Positions 54,598-63,210 of a stretch of DNA of 64,000 nt are shown here, one piece after another (positions within the stretch are counted from its first letter, which is position 1; each line of letters begins with the position of its first letter). The notes under the pieces are model-generated. The model worked only from the letters and a program-made list of their open reading frames with translations. It had not been told where the DNA came from and searched no databases. The stretch spans positions 62,001 through 126,000 of the forward strand of contig RAZA01000010.1 in assembly GCA_003612485.1 (NCBI GenBank). The letters are read 5' to 3'. A program made the position numbers and the translations under genes. Source of the stretch: a bacterium D16-50. Its GTDB lineage: Bacteria; Bacillota; Clostridia; Lachnospirales; Lachnospiraceae.

Positions 54598-55755
54598 ATG
54601 AGCAGGAAGATACAAGCTCCGGGAGACCGGGCATACCGGATATGCAAAAGCTGCGTGATGGACACCTCTGACTCAAAGATTACCTTTGACGCAGAGGGTG
54701 TATGCGATTTTTGCCGCGACTATTACAACAATATCCTTCCCGGCTGGAAGCAGGGGGAGGAGGGCATGGCTTATCTGCTGCAGGTCTCAGAAAAGATAAA
54801 AGCGGCAGGTAAGGGCAGAAAATATGACTGTATCATAGGCATGAGCGGCGGGGTGGACAGCTCCTACCTTTGCTATATAGCGAAGGAGGTCATGCACCTG
54901 AGACCCCTGATCTATTGCGTGGACACAGGCTGGAATCTGGACGTGGCAGTGGAGAATATCAGGCGGGTGGTGGAGGCTCTGGATCTGGACATGTATACGG
55001 AGGTGGTGGACTGGCAGGAGATGCAGGATCTCCAGCTCTCCTTCTTCAAATCTCAGGTCCCCTATCAGGACCTGCCTCAGGACCATGCCATATTCGCGGG
55101 GCTCTACAATTACGCGGTGAAGAACAAGATCAAGTATGTACTGACAGGGGCCAACAATGCCACGGAATGCATCCGCCCGCCCATAGAGTGGGTATACCAG
55201 AACGACATCGTACTCATCGGGGACATCCATAAAAAATACGGAAAAGTATCCCTCAGGACATTCCCTAAGTGCGGCATGCTCAAGTACCGTCTCTTCTATA
55301 CCTATTTCAAGGGCATGAGGCGCGTCGCCCCGCTGAACCTTGTGGAATATGACAAGGAAAAGGCAAAAAGGTTCCTGCAGGAGCAGTACGGCTGGCAGCC
55401 CTATGACAACAAGCATTACGAGAACATATTTACACGGTGGTACGAAGGGTACTATCTCCCCCACAAGTTTGGATACGACAAGCGCCGGGTCTATTTCTCC
55501 AACGAGATTCTGGCCGGAACTATGACCAGAGAAGATGCGCTTACGGAGCTGAAGCGGGAGCCTTACCCGGCTGAGACCATGCAGAAAGACAAGGAGTATA
55601 TCGCCAAAAAACTTGGCCTCAGCACGGAAGAGTTCGACCGGATCATCAACGGCCAGAACCGTACCTACAGCGATTACCGCAATTCCTATTGGCTCATACA
55701 GCTTGGCACCGCCGTCCTGAGGAAGCTGGGGATTGAGAAGAAGAAGTTCAGGTGA
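54598..55755 (+). CDS. N-acetyl sugar amidotransferase (WbpG/PseA-like)
   Basis: A 385-residue N-type ATP pyrophosphatase. CKSCVMDTSDSKITFDAEG with later CDFC gives a Cys4 zinc-like N-terminus; MSGGVDSSYLCYIAKE near residue 82 is the PP-loop. Family members convert an acetamido group of a nucleotide sugar to an acetamidino group using ammonia. Some need HisH/HisF-like partners (as in P. aeruginosa O5), which are not in this window. GGAGGTTAGGG precedes the ATG. Base composition drops back to the window average from here on. Confidence 0.92.
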   Translation: MSRKIQAPGDRAYRICKSCVMDTSDSKITFDAEGVCDFCRDYYNNILPGWKQGEEGMAYLLQVSEKIKAAGKGRKYDCIIGMSGGVDSSYLCYIAKEVMHLRPLIYCVDTGWNLDVAVENIRRVVEALDLDMYTEVVDWQEMQDLQLSFFKSQVPYQDLPQDHAIFAGLYNYAVKNKIKYVLTGANNATECIRPPIEWVYQNDIVLIGDIHKKYGKVSLRTFPKCGMLKYRLFYTYFKGMRRVAPLNLVEYDKEKAKRFLQEQYGWQPYDNKHYENIFTRWYEGYYLPHKFGYDKRRVYFSNEILAGTMTREDALTELKREPYPAETMQKDKEYIAKKLGLSTEEFDRIINGQNRTYSDYRNSYWLIQLGTAVLRKLGIEKKKFR

Positions 55756-55760
55756 GTATC

Positions 55761-56936
55761 ATGAAGCTTTTGCTGGTGGACAACGTACATCTATACAAAG
55801 ACCCACAAGGAAACTATTATGCCCCCTCAATCTACAGCCATGCATTTCTGCAGCGCTATCTGGCCGTATTTGAAGAGGTCAGATTCCTAGGAAAGGCAAG
55901 ACCTCTGAGGGAAGCCGACAAGACAAAATGCCTTCTGGTCAGCGGAGAGGGCGTCGAGATCACAGAGCTTCCCTGGTATCAGGGAATGGGGCAGATGATC
56001 CTGAAGATGCCGGAGCTCCTTCCGGCTTATCGGAAAGCTTCAGAAGGCTGCGGCTGCTGTATATATAGAATCGCGCAGGTAGAGAGCTTTCTGGCCTACC
56101 TTTTCAGAAGAAGACGAATTCCCTATGCAGTGGAAATGGTCAATGACCCGGACTCATGGAGCGCCATGCCCGGCCTTGTGAGAAAGGTCTCCGGGCGGAT
56201 GTCCAGAAAGATGATCCGACATGCCATAGGAGCGTCCTTCGTGACAGAAAAGCTCTTGCAGCAACGGTACGCAGGCGGCAGAAAAAGGAAGGGATACTTC
56301 GAGGCCAGCTACTCTTCCGTAGAGCTGGAGCAATCCGACATAGCCGCGGAGCCCATAAGGTGGCAATCCGCCGAGACGTTTAGGATCGTCCACGTGGCCA
56401 ACGCCATCAGCAATGACATGAAGGGCCACAAGACACTGATCGATGTTGCAAAACGTCTCGCAGACGCCGGATGCCGTTTCGAGGTAATCTTCATCGGACA
56501 TGGAGACCTGACAGAGGAATACCGGGAATACGCAGCCTCTCTAGGGCTGGAAAAATCGGTGAGGTTCATCGGAATGATAAGCGGGAAAAAAAGCTTGCTG
56601 GACAAGCTCCGGGAATGTCACATAATGGTCTTTCCCTCAAAATCGGAGGGTCTGCCCAGAACGCTGATTGAAGCTATGGCAGTAGGACTTCCTTGTCTGT
56701 CTACTCCGGTAGGCGGGATACCGGAACTGATAGATTCCAGATATTTGTTTGATCCCGAGGACAGCAAGGGATTTGCAGACGAGATCCTCCGTCTGGTTCA
56801 GACCCCTCAGGAGCTTCTGGAAATGAGCCTCAGAAACTTACGGAAGGCAAGAGAGTTCAACAAGGCCGATCTTGGGACGAAAAGAACCCGCTTCTATGGG
56901 ATGCTGAGAAAAGCCGCAGAAACGAACATGAAATAA
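55761..56936 (+). CDS. Glycosyltransferase family 4
   Basis: A 391-residue GT-B enzyme. The donor-binding half has FRIVHVANAISNDMKGHKTL, FIGHGDLTEEYREYA and the E-x7-E block FPSKSEGLPRTLIEAMAVGL followed by PCLSTPVGGIPELI. The substrate is unknown. The ATG at 55761 has AGGTGA upstream, six bases after the stop of the amidotransferase; a GTG at 55752 overlapping that stop is an alternative. No signal peptide; it would act at the cytoplasmic membrane face. Confidence 0.9.
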   Translation: MKLLLVDNVHLYKDPQGNYYAPSIYSHAFLQRYLAVFEEVRFLGKARPLREADKTKCLLVSGEGVEITELPWYQGMGQMILKMPELLPAYRKASEGCGCCIYRIAQVESFLAYLFRRRRIPYAVEMVNDPDSWSAMPGLVRKVSGRMSRKMIRHAIGASFVTEKLLQQRYAGGRKRKGYFEASYSSVELEQSDIAAEPIRWQSAETFRIVHVANAISNDMKGHKTLIDVAKRLADAGCRFEVIFIGHGDLTEEYREYAASLGLEKSVRFIGMISGKKSLLDKLRECHIMVFPSKSEGLPRTLIEAMAVGLPCLSTPVGGIPELIDSRYLFDPEDSKGFADEILRLVQTPQELLEMSLRNLRKAREFNKADLGTKRTRFYGMLRKAAETNMK

Positions 56937-56956
56937 AAAAGGAGAAGAACTGCCGC

Positions 56957-58273
56957 ATGTGTATGGATCTATATGAACGCTTGACAGAGCGGAAAGAGAA
57001 ACTGGCCGTGATAGGGCTGGGCTACGTAGGAATGCCTCTGGCTGTGGCATTTGCCCGCAGCCTCGACGTGATCGGCTTCGATGTCAACAGTGACAAGATC
57101 GCCTTGTACAACAAGGGGATTGACCCCACCAGAGAGGTGGGTGATAGGGCCATACAAGAGTCCTCCATGGTCTTCACCGACGACGAGACAGCGCTGGGGG
57201 AGGCAAGGTTCCTGATAGTGGCAGTGCCCACCCCTGTCCAGGAGGACAAGACCCCCGATCTGGCCCCGGTGGAGGGTGCCACCCGGATCGTGGGCAAAAA
57301 CCTCGCCAGAGGGTCCGTCGTGGTCTACGAGAGCACGGTGTATCCGGGCGTCACGGAGGAAGTGTGCGTTCCCATTCTGGAGAGGGAAAGCGGGCTCAAG
57401 TGCGGCAGGGACTTCAGGGTGGGCTACTCCCCGGAGAGGATCAACCCCGCTGACAAGGAACACACTCTCTCCAACATCGTCAAGATTGTGTCGGGCATGG
57501 ACGCCGAGACTCTGGAGACAGTGGCCCGGGTCTACGGGCTGGTGGCTCTGGCGGGAGTCTACCGCGCCGCGTCCATAAAGGTAGCGGAGGCCGCCAAGGT
57601 CATTGAAAACAGCCAGAGGGACATCAACATCGCGTTTATGAACGAGCTGTCAATCATTTTCCATAGGATGGGGATCGACACGAAGGAGGTGCTGGAGGCT
57701 GCAGGGACCAAGTGGAACTTCCTGAGGTTCCAGCCCGGGCTGGTTGGCGGGCACTGCATCGGGGTGGATCCTTACTACCTGACCCACAAGGCGGCGCAGC
57801 TGGGCTACCACTCTCAGGTAATCTTATCAGGCCGCCGCATAAATGACGACATGGGCCGCTATGTGGCGGAGAGCGTCGTGAAGGGGCTCATCATAGCGGG
57901 CAAGGCCATCCGGGATGCAAGAGTCGCCATTCTGGGTTTCGCCTTCAAGGAGAACTGTCAGGATACCAGAAACACCCGAGTCATAGACATCATCCGCGAG
58001 CTTCAGGAGTTCGGGGTTCGGACAGAGGTGGCGGACGATGTGGCGGACGCCGGGGAGGCCAAGGCCTTGTACGGCATTGACATCGTCCCCATGGCAGGCC
58101 TAGGGCAGGCGGATGCCGCCGTGGTCTGCGTGCAGCACGATATCTTCAAGGATATGGAGAGACAGCAGTTCGATTCGCTGCTGGAGGGTTCCCCGAGGCT
58201 CCTCTTTGATCTCAAGGGCATCTATGACAAGAAGGAGTTCGTAGATGCAGGATACTATTATTGGAGGCTGTGA
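56957..58273 (+). CDS. UDP-N-acetyl-hexosamine 6-dehydrogenase (WbpA/WbpO/TviB family)
   Basis: A 438-residue nucleotide-sugar dehydrogenase that oxidises C6 of UDP-GlcNAc or UDP-GalNAc to the uronic acid in two NAD-dependent steps. LAVIGLGYVGMPLAVAFA is the Rossmann motif, VYPGVTEEVC and EAAKVIENSQRDINIAFMNE follow, and GGHCIGVDPYYLTHKA has the catalytic Cys. Together with the following 4-epimerase it parallels the TviB/TviC or WbpO/WbpP route to UDP-GalNAcA. AAAAGGAG lies 12 bases before the chosen ATG; a second ATG two codons on is equally possible. Confidence 0.95.
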   Translation: MCMDLYERLTERKEKLAVIGLGYVGMPLAVAFARSLDVIGFDVNSDKIALYNKGIDPTREVGDRAIQESSMVFTDDETALGEARFLIVAVPTPVQEDKTPDLAPVEGATRIVGKNLARGSVVVYESTVYPGVTEEVCVPILERESGLKCGRDFRVGYSPERINPADKEHTLSNIVKIVSGMDAETLETVARVYGLVALAGVYRAASIKVAEAAKVIENSQRDINIAFMNELSIIFHRMGIDTKEVLEAAGTKWNFLRFQPGLVGGHCIGVDPYYLTHKAAQLGYHSQVILSGRRINDDMGRYVAESVVKGLIIAGKAIRDARVAILGFAFKENCQDTRNTRVIDIIRELQEFGVRTEVADDVADAGEAKALYGIDIVPMAGLGQADAAVVCVQHDIFKDMERQQFDSLLEGSPRLLFDLKGIYDKKEFVDAGYYYWRL

Positions 58274-58277
58274 CAGA

Positions 58278-59252
58278 ATGAGATACCAAGATCTGTTTTT
58301 TGAAAAGGGCTCCTTGTTTCTGGTCACCGGCGGGGCAGGCTTCATCGGATCCAACCTCTGCGAGGCCATCCTCCGCATGGGCTACCGGATAAGGTGTCTG
58401 GACGACCTATCCACCGGCAAATACGGGAACGTGGAGCCGTTCCTTGACGAGCCCGGCTACGAATTCATAGAAGGGGACATCAAAGACCTCCGAACCTGCA
58501 TGGATGCCTGCGCAGGGGCGGACTTCGTCCTGCATCAGGCGGCATGGGGGAGCGTCCCCCGCTCCATAGAGATGCCCCTCTTCTACTGCGCCAACAACAT
58601 CACCGGAACCCTCAACATGCTGGAGGCCGCCAGAAAACAGAATGTAAAGAAGTTTGTCTATGCCAGCAGCTCCTCGGTCTACGGCGATGAGCCCACCCTT
58701 CCCAAGACGGAGGGGAGGGAGGGGAACTTGCTCTCCCCCTACGCCGTGTCAAAGCGGGCGGACGAGGAATGGGCAAAGCAGTACACAAAGCACTATGGCC
58801 TTGACACCTATGGTCTGCGGTACTTTAACGTATTCGGGCGCAGGCAGGATCCCCAAGGAGCGTATGCCGCCGTCATCCCCAAGTTCATCCGGCAGCTGCT
58901 GAAGGGGGAGCGCCCCACCATCCACGGGGACGGGGGGCAGAGCCGCGACTTCACCTATATCGAGAACGTCATTGAGGCGAACCTGAAGGCCTGCGCCGCC
59001 GGATCCCACGCTGCCGGAAGGGCATACAACATCGCCTATGGCGGTAGGGAGTATCTGCTGGACATCTACCATGGGCTCACCAAGGCTCTGGGCGTGGACA
59101 TTGAACCCCTCTTCGGCCCGGAGCGGGCCGGGGACATAAAACACTCCAATGCGGACATCGGCAGCGCCAGAGCCTATCTGGGCTACGAGCCTCAATGGAG
59201 CTTCGAGGAAGGGATCGCTGCCGCCATAGAGTGGTACAAAGAAAACTTATAG
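58278..59252 (+). CDS. UDP-GlcNAc(A) 4-epimerase (WbpP/TviC-like SDR)
   Basis: A 324-residue extended SDR with FLVTGGAGFIGSNLCEAILR (NAD motif), YASSSSVYGDEPTLPKTEG and the catalytic YAVSKRADEEW (Y-x-x-x-K); GLRYFNVFGRRQDPQGAYAA is characteristic of the WbpP/TviC group, which prefers N-acetylated sugars. It follows the 6-dehydrogenase, so UDP-GalNAcA or UDP-GalNAc is the likely product. The ATG at 58278 has GGAGG ten bases upstream, within four bases of the previous stop; an in-frame ATG at 58245 is inside the upstream gene. Confidence 0.93.
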   Translation: MRYQDLFFEKGSLFLVTGGAGFIGSNLCEAILRMGYRIRCLDDLSTGKYGNVEPFLDEPGYEFIEGDIKDLRTCMDACAGADFVLHQAAWGSVPRSIEMPLFYCANNITGTLNMLEAARKQNVKKFVYASSSSVYGDEPTLPKTEGREGNLLSPYAVSKRADEEWAKQYTKHYGLDTYGLRYFNVFGRRQDPQGAYAAVIPKFIRQLLKGERPTIHGDGGQSRDFTYIENVIEANLKACAAGSHAAGRAYNIAYGGREYLLDIYHGLTKALGVDIEPLFGPERAGDIKHSNADIGSARAYLGYEPQWSFEEGIAAAIEWYKENL

Positions 59253-59317
59253 GAGCCGGCGCTTATTTGAAAAAATAAATGACCGCTACACAATTTTATT
59301 CAGGAGATTGCCTTGAG

Positions 59318-61123
59318 ATGAACAACGTCATTACGATTCTGGTGGATTCCGTATTCAGTGAATGTATAAGCAGCAGAAAAACAAAAGCATCATCGACACC
59401 GTTTATTGACACTCTCCTGAAGGACAGCATCTACACACCTAATATGTACTCTTTCGGCCCTTATACAAATGCAGCCACAAAGGGGCTGTACTGCTCTGTC
59501 CCCACGCTGGAGGACTATGGGTACTATTTCGGGATCAACGCCTCGGAATACAACCCGTACCGTTTATTCAAAGAAAACGGGTATGAAACATACGGTTTCT
59601 ACTACCCTTATTATCTGATATCAAACAAGACAAAGAGGCATATAGACCACTCCGTATATACCAGCGGCTTCAGCTTCGGCTCTATGTGGAAGGGGAATTT
59701 TGAGTATTATCAGCTGATAAAGAAACAGCGTCCGCTGAACGCTGCAGAATACGAAATACTGCGCAGGTTTCTTGCCATGGTGTTTGACCTATGGCTGGAA
59801 TTCTATGACTCCATTCTTAACAACGCCGAGGCAAGGCTCCTGCTGGACAGATACACGGATCTGCAGCGGGCAAGGGAGTCAAGGGAAAGTTTAAATGCCC
59901 AGCAGATCTTGTTTCTGGCAGATGAGAGGAAGTATGTGGATACCCTTCTGGATATGGGGGTAGATCATGCTCTGGCCAAGATAGACTGTATCGATTTCTC
60001 CGTCTTCGCTGACACAGACTTTATCAAAAAGGTAATATATCCCCAAAACAAGGACATTACCGATTATATCCAGAGACGAACCCGGATGCTGAACAGACGC
60101 AACAACAAAGTCGGAGGCAGGCAGCTTTTGTCCGCTCTGGGCAAGTACCTCCTGCACCGTGACAAGGAAGGCCTGCGATTCATATACAATGTGGCCTGCT
60201 CCCGAAATACCCAGCGTAAAATGCTTAGTGACACGTTCAGAGGCATATGGCAGGAAATGCCTTCCGCCAAATCCCAGATCAGAACCGCCATAGACATGCT
60301 GGAGCAGCGCCGGACGGATTCCCCCTTTTACCTTTCCTTCCATTTTCTGGAGGTTCATGAAAGGGTGGCCTACTTTTCCTATGACCGTCAGGACGCGGCG
60401 GAGGCCCGGAAGGAATTCGAGACGGCGAGAGAGCTGGCAGAAAACTGCGGAGACGACTTCAGGGGCAGTCTGGTCTACCAGATGGCGCTGCGGTACATCG
60501 ACTCCTGCATAGAAGAGCTGTTTGACTACCTGAATCGGAGCGGCCTTGCCGACAGCACCACGGTGATGGTGGTGGCGGATCACGGCTCCTCCTATACCTA
60601 CTATCCCATCCGGGAGAACGTGGTGAACAACTTCCACCGGGAAAACTACAACATACCCATGGTTATCTGGCAGAAGGGCCTGCAAGGCGCCGGTGTCTAC
60701 GAGGGAATGTATACATCCATGGACGCATACCCCACTTTGCTGGACGTAGTGGGTCTGCAGAAGCCCAAATTCTGGCAGGGCAAATCCGTCAGGGAACTCC
60801 CCCGCGGACGGGAATATGTGGTGACGGAATATATGGGCCCCGGTTCCCCCGACATGATGACGAGGCAGGCGTGGATGTCCGTGAGAAACAAGAAATACAT
60901 GCTGGCATTTTACCCTCCCATGAATGAGGGATTTCATAGAGAAAAAGTGGCGGAGGCCTATGATCTGGAGCATGACCCTTTAGAGATGAAAAATATTGCC
61001 GGAAAAATCGATATCAATGATCCCGAAATCTCATTCCTGATCCAGCAGGTGGAAAACCGTTTTACAGAGATATGCGCAAATAGAGATAGGTTCTTAGCCG
61101 GTCTTGCTTCCATTGAGCTGTGA
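59318..61123 (+). CDS. Soluble alkaline-phosphatase-superfamily (sulfatase/LTA-synthase-like) protein
   Basis: A 601-residue protein with no membrane segment or signal peptide. MNNVITILVDSVFSECI gives the first metal Asp; the nucleophile region is FGPYTNAATKGLYC, with Thr rather than the Cys/Ser-x-Pro-x-Arg of true sulfatases, as in phosphoglycerol transferases. VMVVADHGSSY supplies the second metal site. A helical insertion of about 150 residues (roughly 140-300) is unusual. It could move or remove a phosphoryl or phosphonyl group on the glycan; position beside the PEP mutase makes this attractive, but it is inference. GGAG lies 11 bases before the ATG. Confidence 0.78.
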   Translation: MNNVITILVDSVFSECISSRKTKASSTPFIDTLLKDSIYTPNMYSFGPYTNAATKGLYCSVPTLEDYGYYFGINASEYNPYRLFKENGYETYGFYYPYYLISNKTKRHIDHSVYTSGFSFGSMWKGNFEYYQLIKKQRPLNAAEYEILRRFLAMVFDLWLEFYDSILNNAEARLLLDRYTDLQRARESRESLNAQQILFLADERKYVDTLLDMGVDHALAKIDCIDFSVFADTDFIKKVIYPQNKDITDYIQRRTRMLNRRNNKVGGRQLLSALGKYLLHRDKEGLRFIYNVACSRNTQRKMLSDTFRGIWQEMPSAKSQIRTAIDMLEQRRTDSPFYLSFHFLEVHERVAYFSYDRQDAAEARKEFETARELAENCGDDFRGSLVYQMALRYIDSCIEELFDYLNRSGLADSTTVMVVADHGSSYTYYPIRENVVNNFHRENYNIPMVIWQKGLQGAGVYEGMYTSMDAYPTLLDVVGLQKPKFWQGKSVRELPRGREYVVTEYMGPGSPDMMTRQAWMSVRNKKYMLAFYPPMNEGFHREKVAEAYDLEHDPLEMKNIAGKIDINDPEISFLIQQVENRFTEICANRDRFLAGLASIEL

Positions 61124-61189
61124 CGCAACAGCCATGGCAGGACAGCCGTTTTGTATAAGTAAAAATAGATATGCAGAGGAACAATTGAT

Positions 61190-63199
61190 ATGAAAGCTTT
61201 GATACTCAATTCAGGAACGGGAAGCAGGATGGGGGTTCTGACATCGGAGCATCCCAAATGCATGACGGAGGTATCCAATAGGGAGACCATTCTCTCAAGA
61301 CAGCTGAGAATGTTGTCCGCCGCAGGAATCGAAGAGGTTGTCATGACCACCGGGCTTTTCGACGGCATTCTGGTAAACTACTGCCAGAGTCTGGATCTGC
61401 CGCTTCGGTACACCTTTGTAAAAAATCCGGAATATGCGGACACCAACTATATCTACAGCATCTACTGCGCCAAAGAATACCTTGAGGACGATATCCTTCT
61501 GCTCCATGGCGATCTGGTTTTTGAGATGTCCGTGCTGGACGCGGTCATGGCCTGGGAGGGCTCCTGCATGACCGTCAGCTCCGTCCTGCCCCTTCCCCAG
61601 AAGGATTTCAAGGCGGTCATAAAGGACGGACGGATCCGGGGCATCGGCATAGAGCTTTTCAATGAAGCTCTTGCGGCACAGCCCTTTTACAAGCTTCTGA
61701 AAGCGGACTGGCTCCTCTGGCTTGACCGGATCTGCGGATACTGCGAGAGCGGGAACCGAAAGTGTTATGCGGAGGACGCCTTCAATGAGGTTGCCGACCA
61801 GTGTACCGTTTACCCTCTGGATGTGCAGGACATGCTCTGCAGCGAAATTGACAACGCACAGGATCTGGCCGTTGTGTCAGGCCGGCTTCATGAAATGGAG
61901 CACCGCACGGTCTACATGTGCTTCAGCACCGATATCCTCCACGGCGGCCACATATCCATCATCCGAAAGGCCCAGCGTCTGGGCAGGCTGATCATCGGCG
62001 TCATGTCGGACGAAGCCGTCGCGTCCTATAAAAGGTATCCGCTCCTGCCATACGAAGACAGAAAAATCATGTTTGAAAACATATCAGGGGTTCATAAGGT
62101 GGTAAAGCAGGACAGCCTGAGCTATAAGGAGAACATCCAGCTGTACAAGCCCACCTATGTGGTACACGGAGACGACTGGACCGCCGGGTTCCAGAAGCCC
62201 ATCCGCGACGAGGTAGCCTCTCTGCTGGCCCGGTATGGCGGCAGGCTGGTGGAGTTCCCCTACTCCGAGGAAGAGCGGTATAGGGAGCTGGAGGCCCGCA
62301 CCAGACTGGAGCTCTCCCTGCCGGACGCCCGACGCAGGCGGCTGAAGAAGGAACTGGGGATGAAAGGACTCATCACTGCCATGGAGGCCCACGACGGGCT
62401 TACGGGACTGGTGGTGGAGAACACGATCTCCTACCAAAACGGCGGCGGCCACCAGTTCGATGCCATTTGGGTCTCCAGCCTATGCGACTCCACGGCGAAG
62501 GGGAAGCCGGACATCGAGCTGGTGGACATGACCAGCCGCTTTAGGACAATCGAGGATCTCATGGAGGTCACAACCAAGCCTATCATCTTCGACGGAGACA
62601 CCGGCGGGAAGATAGAGCATTTCGTGTACACGGTCCGTTCCCTTGAACGTATGGGTGTGTCCATGGTAGTCATAGAGGACAAGACCGGCCTGAAGAAGAA
62701 CTCGCTCTTCGGGACAGAGGTGGAGCAGACTCAGGACAGCATCGAGAACTTCTGCGCAAAGATCTCAGCAGGGAAAAAGGCACAGCGGACCACGGACTTC
62801 ATGATCTGCGCACGGATCGAAAGCCTGATACTGGAGCGGGGGATGGAGGATGCCCTGATGCGGGCCAGAGCCTTCGCCGGGGCAGGCGCCGACGCCATTA
62901 TGATTCACAGCAGGAAAAAATCTCCTGATGAGATATTCACATTTCTGGAGCAGTTCCGCAGGGAAGATCGGCACACCCCCGTGGTTTTGGTTCCCACCAG
63001 CTTCAACTCCGTGACGGAGGAAGAATTCAGGGAGCGCGGGGCAAACATCATCATCTACGCCAACCAGCTCATCAGGGCCACCGTTCCGGCAATCCAGAAC
63101 GCCGCCCGCATGATACTGGAACACCATAGGGCCAAGGAGTGCGACGACATGCTCATGCCATTTGCAGAGATCATCCGGCTGATTCCGGAACAGCTTTGA
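61190..63199 (+). CDS. aepX: Three-domain nucleotidyltransferase / cytidylyltransferase / phosphoenolpyruvate mutase
   Basis: A 669-residue fusion. Residues 1-225 are a LicC/MobA-like NTP transferase (LNSGTGSRMG at 6-15, then HPKCM, and LLHGDLVFEMSV). Residues about 235-370 are a TagD-type cytidylyltransferase with HGGH in CFSTDILHGGHISIIRKAQR. Residues about 385-669 are PEP mutase: LVVENTISYQNGGGHQFDAI, DGDTGG and the signature EDKTGLKKNSLFG, which separates mutases from isocitrate lyases. The mutase makes phosphonopyruvate, forming the C-P bond; the other domains could activate a phosphonate as its CMP ester for glycan attachment. The ATG at 61190 follows AGAGGA. Confidence 0.93.
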   Translation: MKALILNSGTGSRMGVLTSEHPKCMTEVSNRETILSRQLRMLSAAGIEEVVMTTGLFDGILVNYCQSLDLPLRYTFVKNPEYADTNYIYSIYCAKEYLEDDILLLHGDLVFEMSVLDAVMAWEGSCMTVSSVLPLPQKDFKAVIKDGRIRGIGIELFNEALAAQPFYKLLKADWLLWLDRICGYCESGNRKCYAEDAFNEVADQCTVYPLDVQDMLCSEIDNAQDLAVVSGRLHEMEHRTVYMCFSTDILHGGHISIIRKAQRLGRLIIGVMSDEAVASYKRYPLLPYEDRKIMFENISGVHKVVKQDSLSYKENIQLYKPTYVVHGDDWTAGFQKPIRDEVASLLARYGGRLVEFPYSEEERYRELEARTRLELSLPDARRRRLKKELGMKGLITAMEAHDGLTGLVVENTISYQNGGGHQFDAIWVSSLCDSTAKGKPDIELVDMTSRFRTIEDLMEVTTKPIIFDGDTGGKIEHFVYTVRSLERMGVSMVVIEDKTGLKKNSLFGTEVEQTQDSIENFCAKISAGKKAQRTTDFMICARIESLILERGMEDALMRARAFAGAGADAIMIHSRKKSPDEIFTFLEQFRREDRHTPVVLVPTSFNSVTEEEFRERGANIIIYANQLIRATVPAIQNAARMILEHHRAKECDDMLMPFAEIIRLIPEQL

Positions 63200-63210
63200 G
63201 GGAGGTAGCC

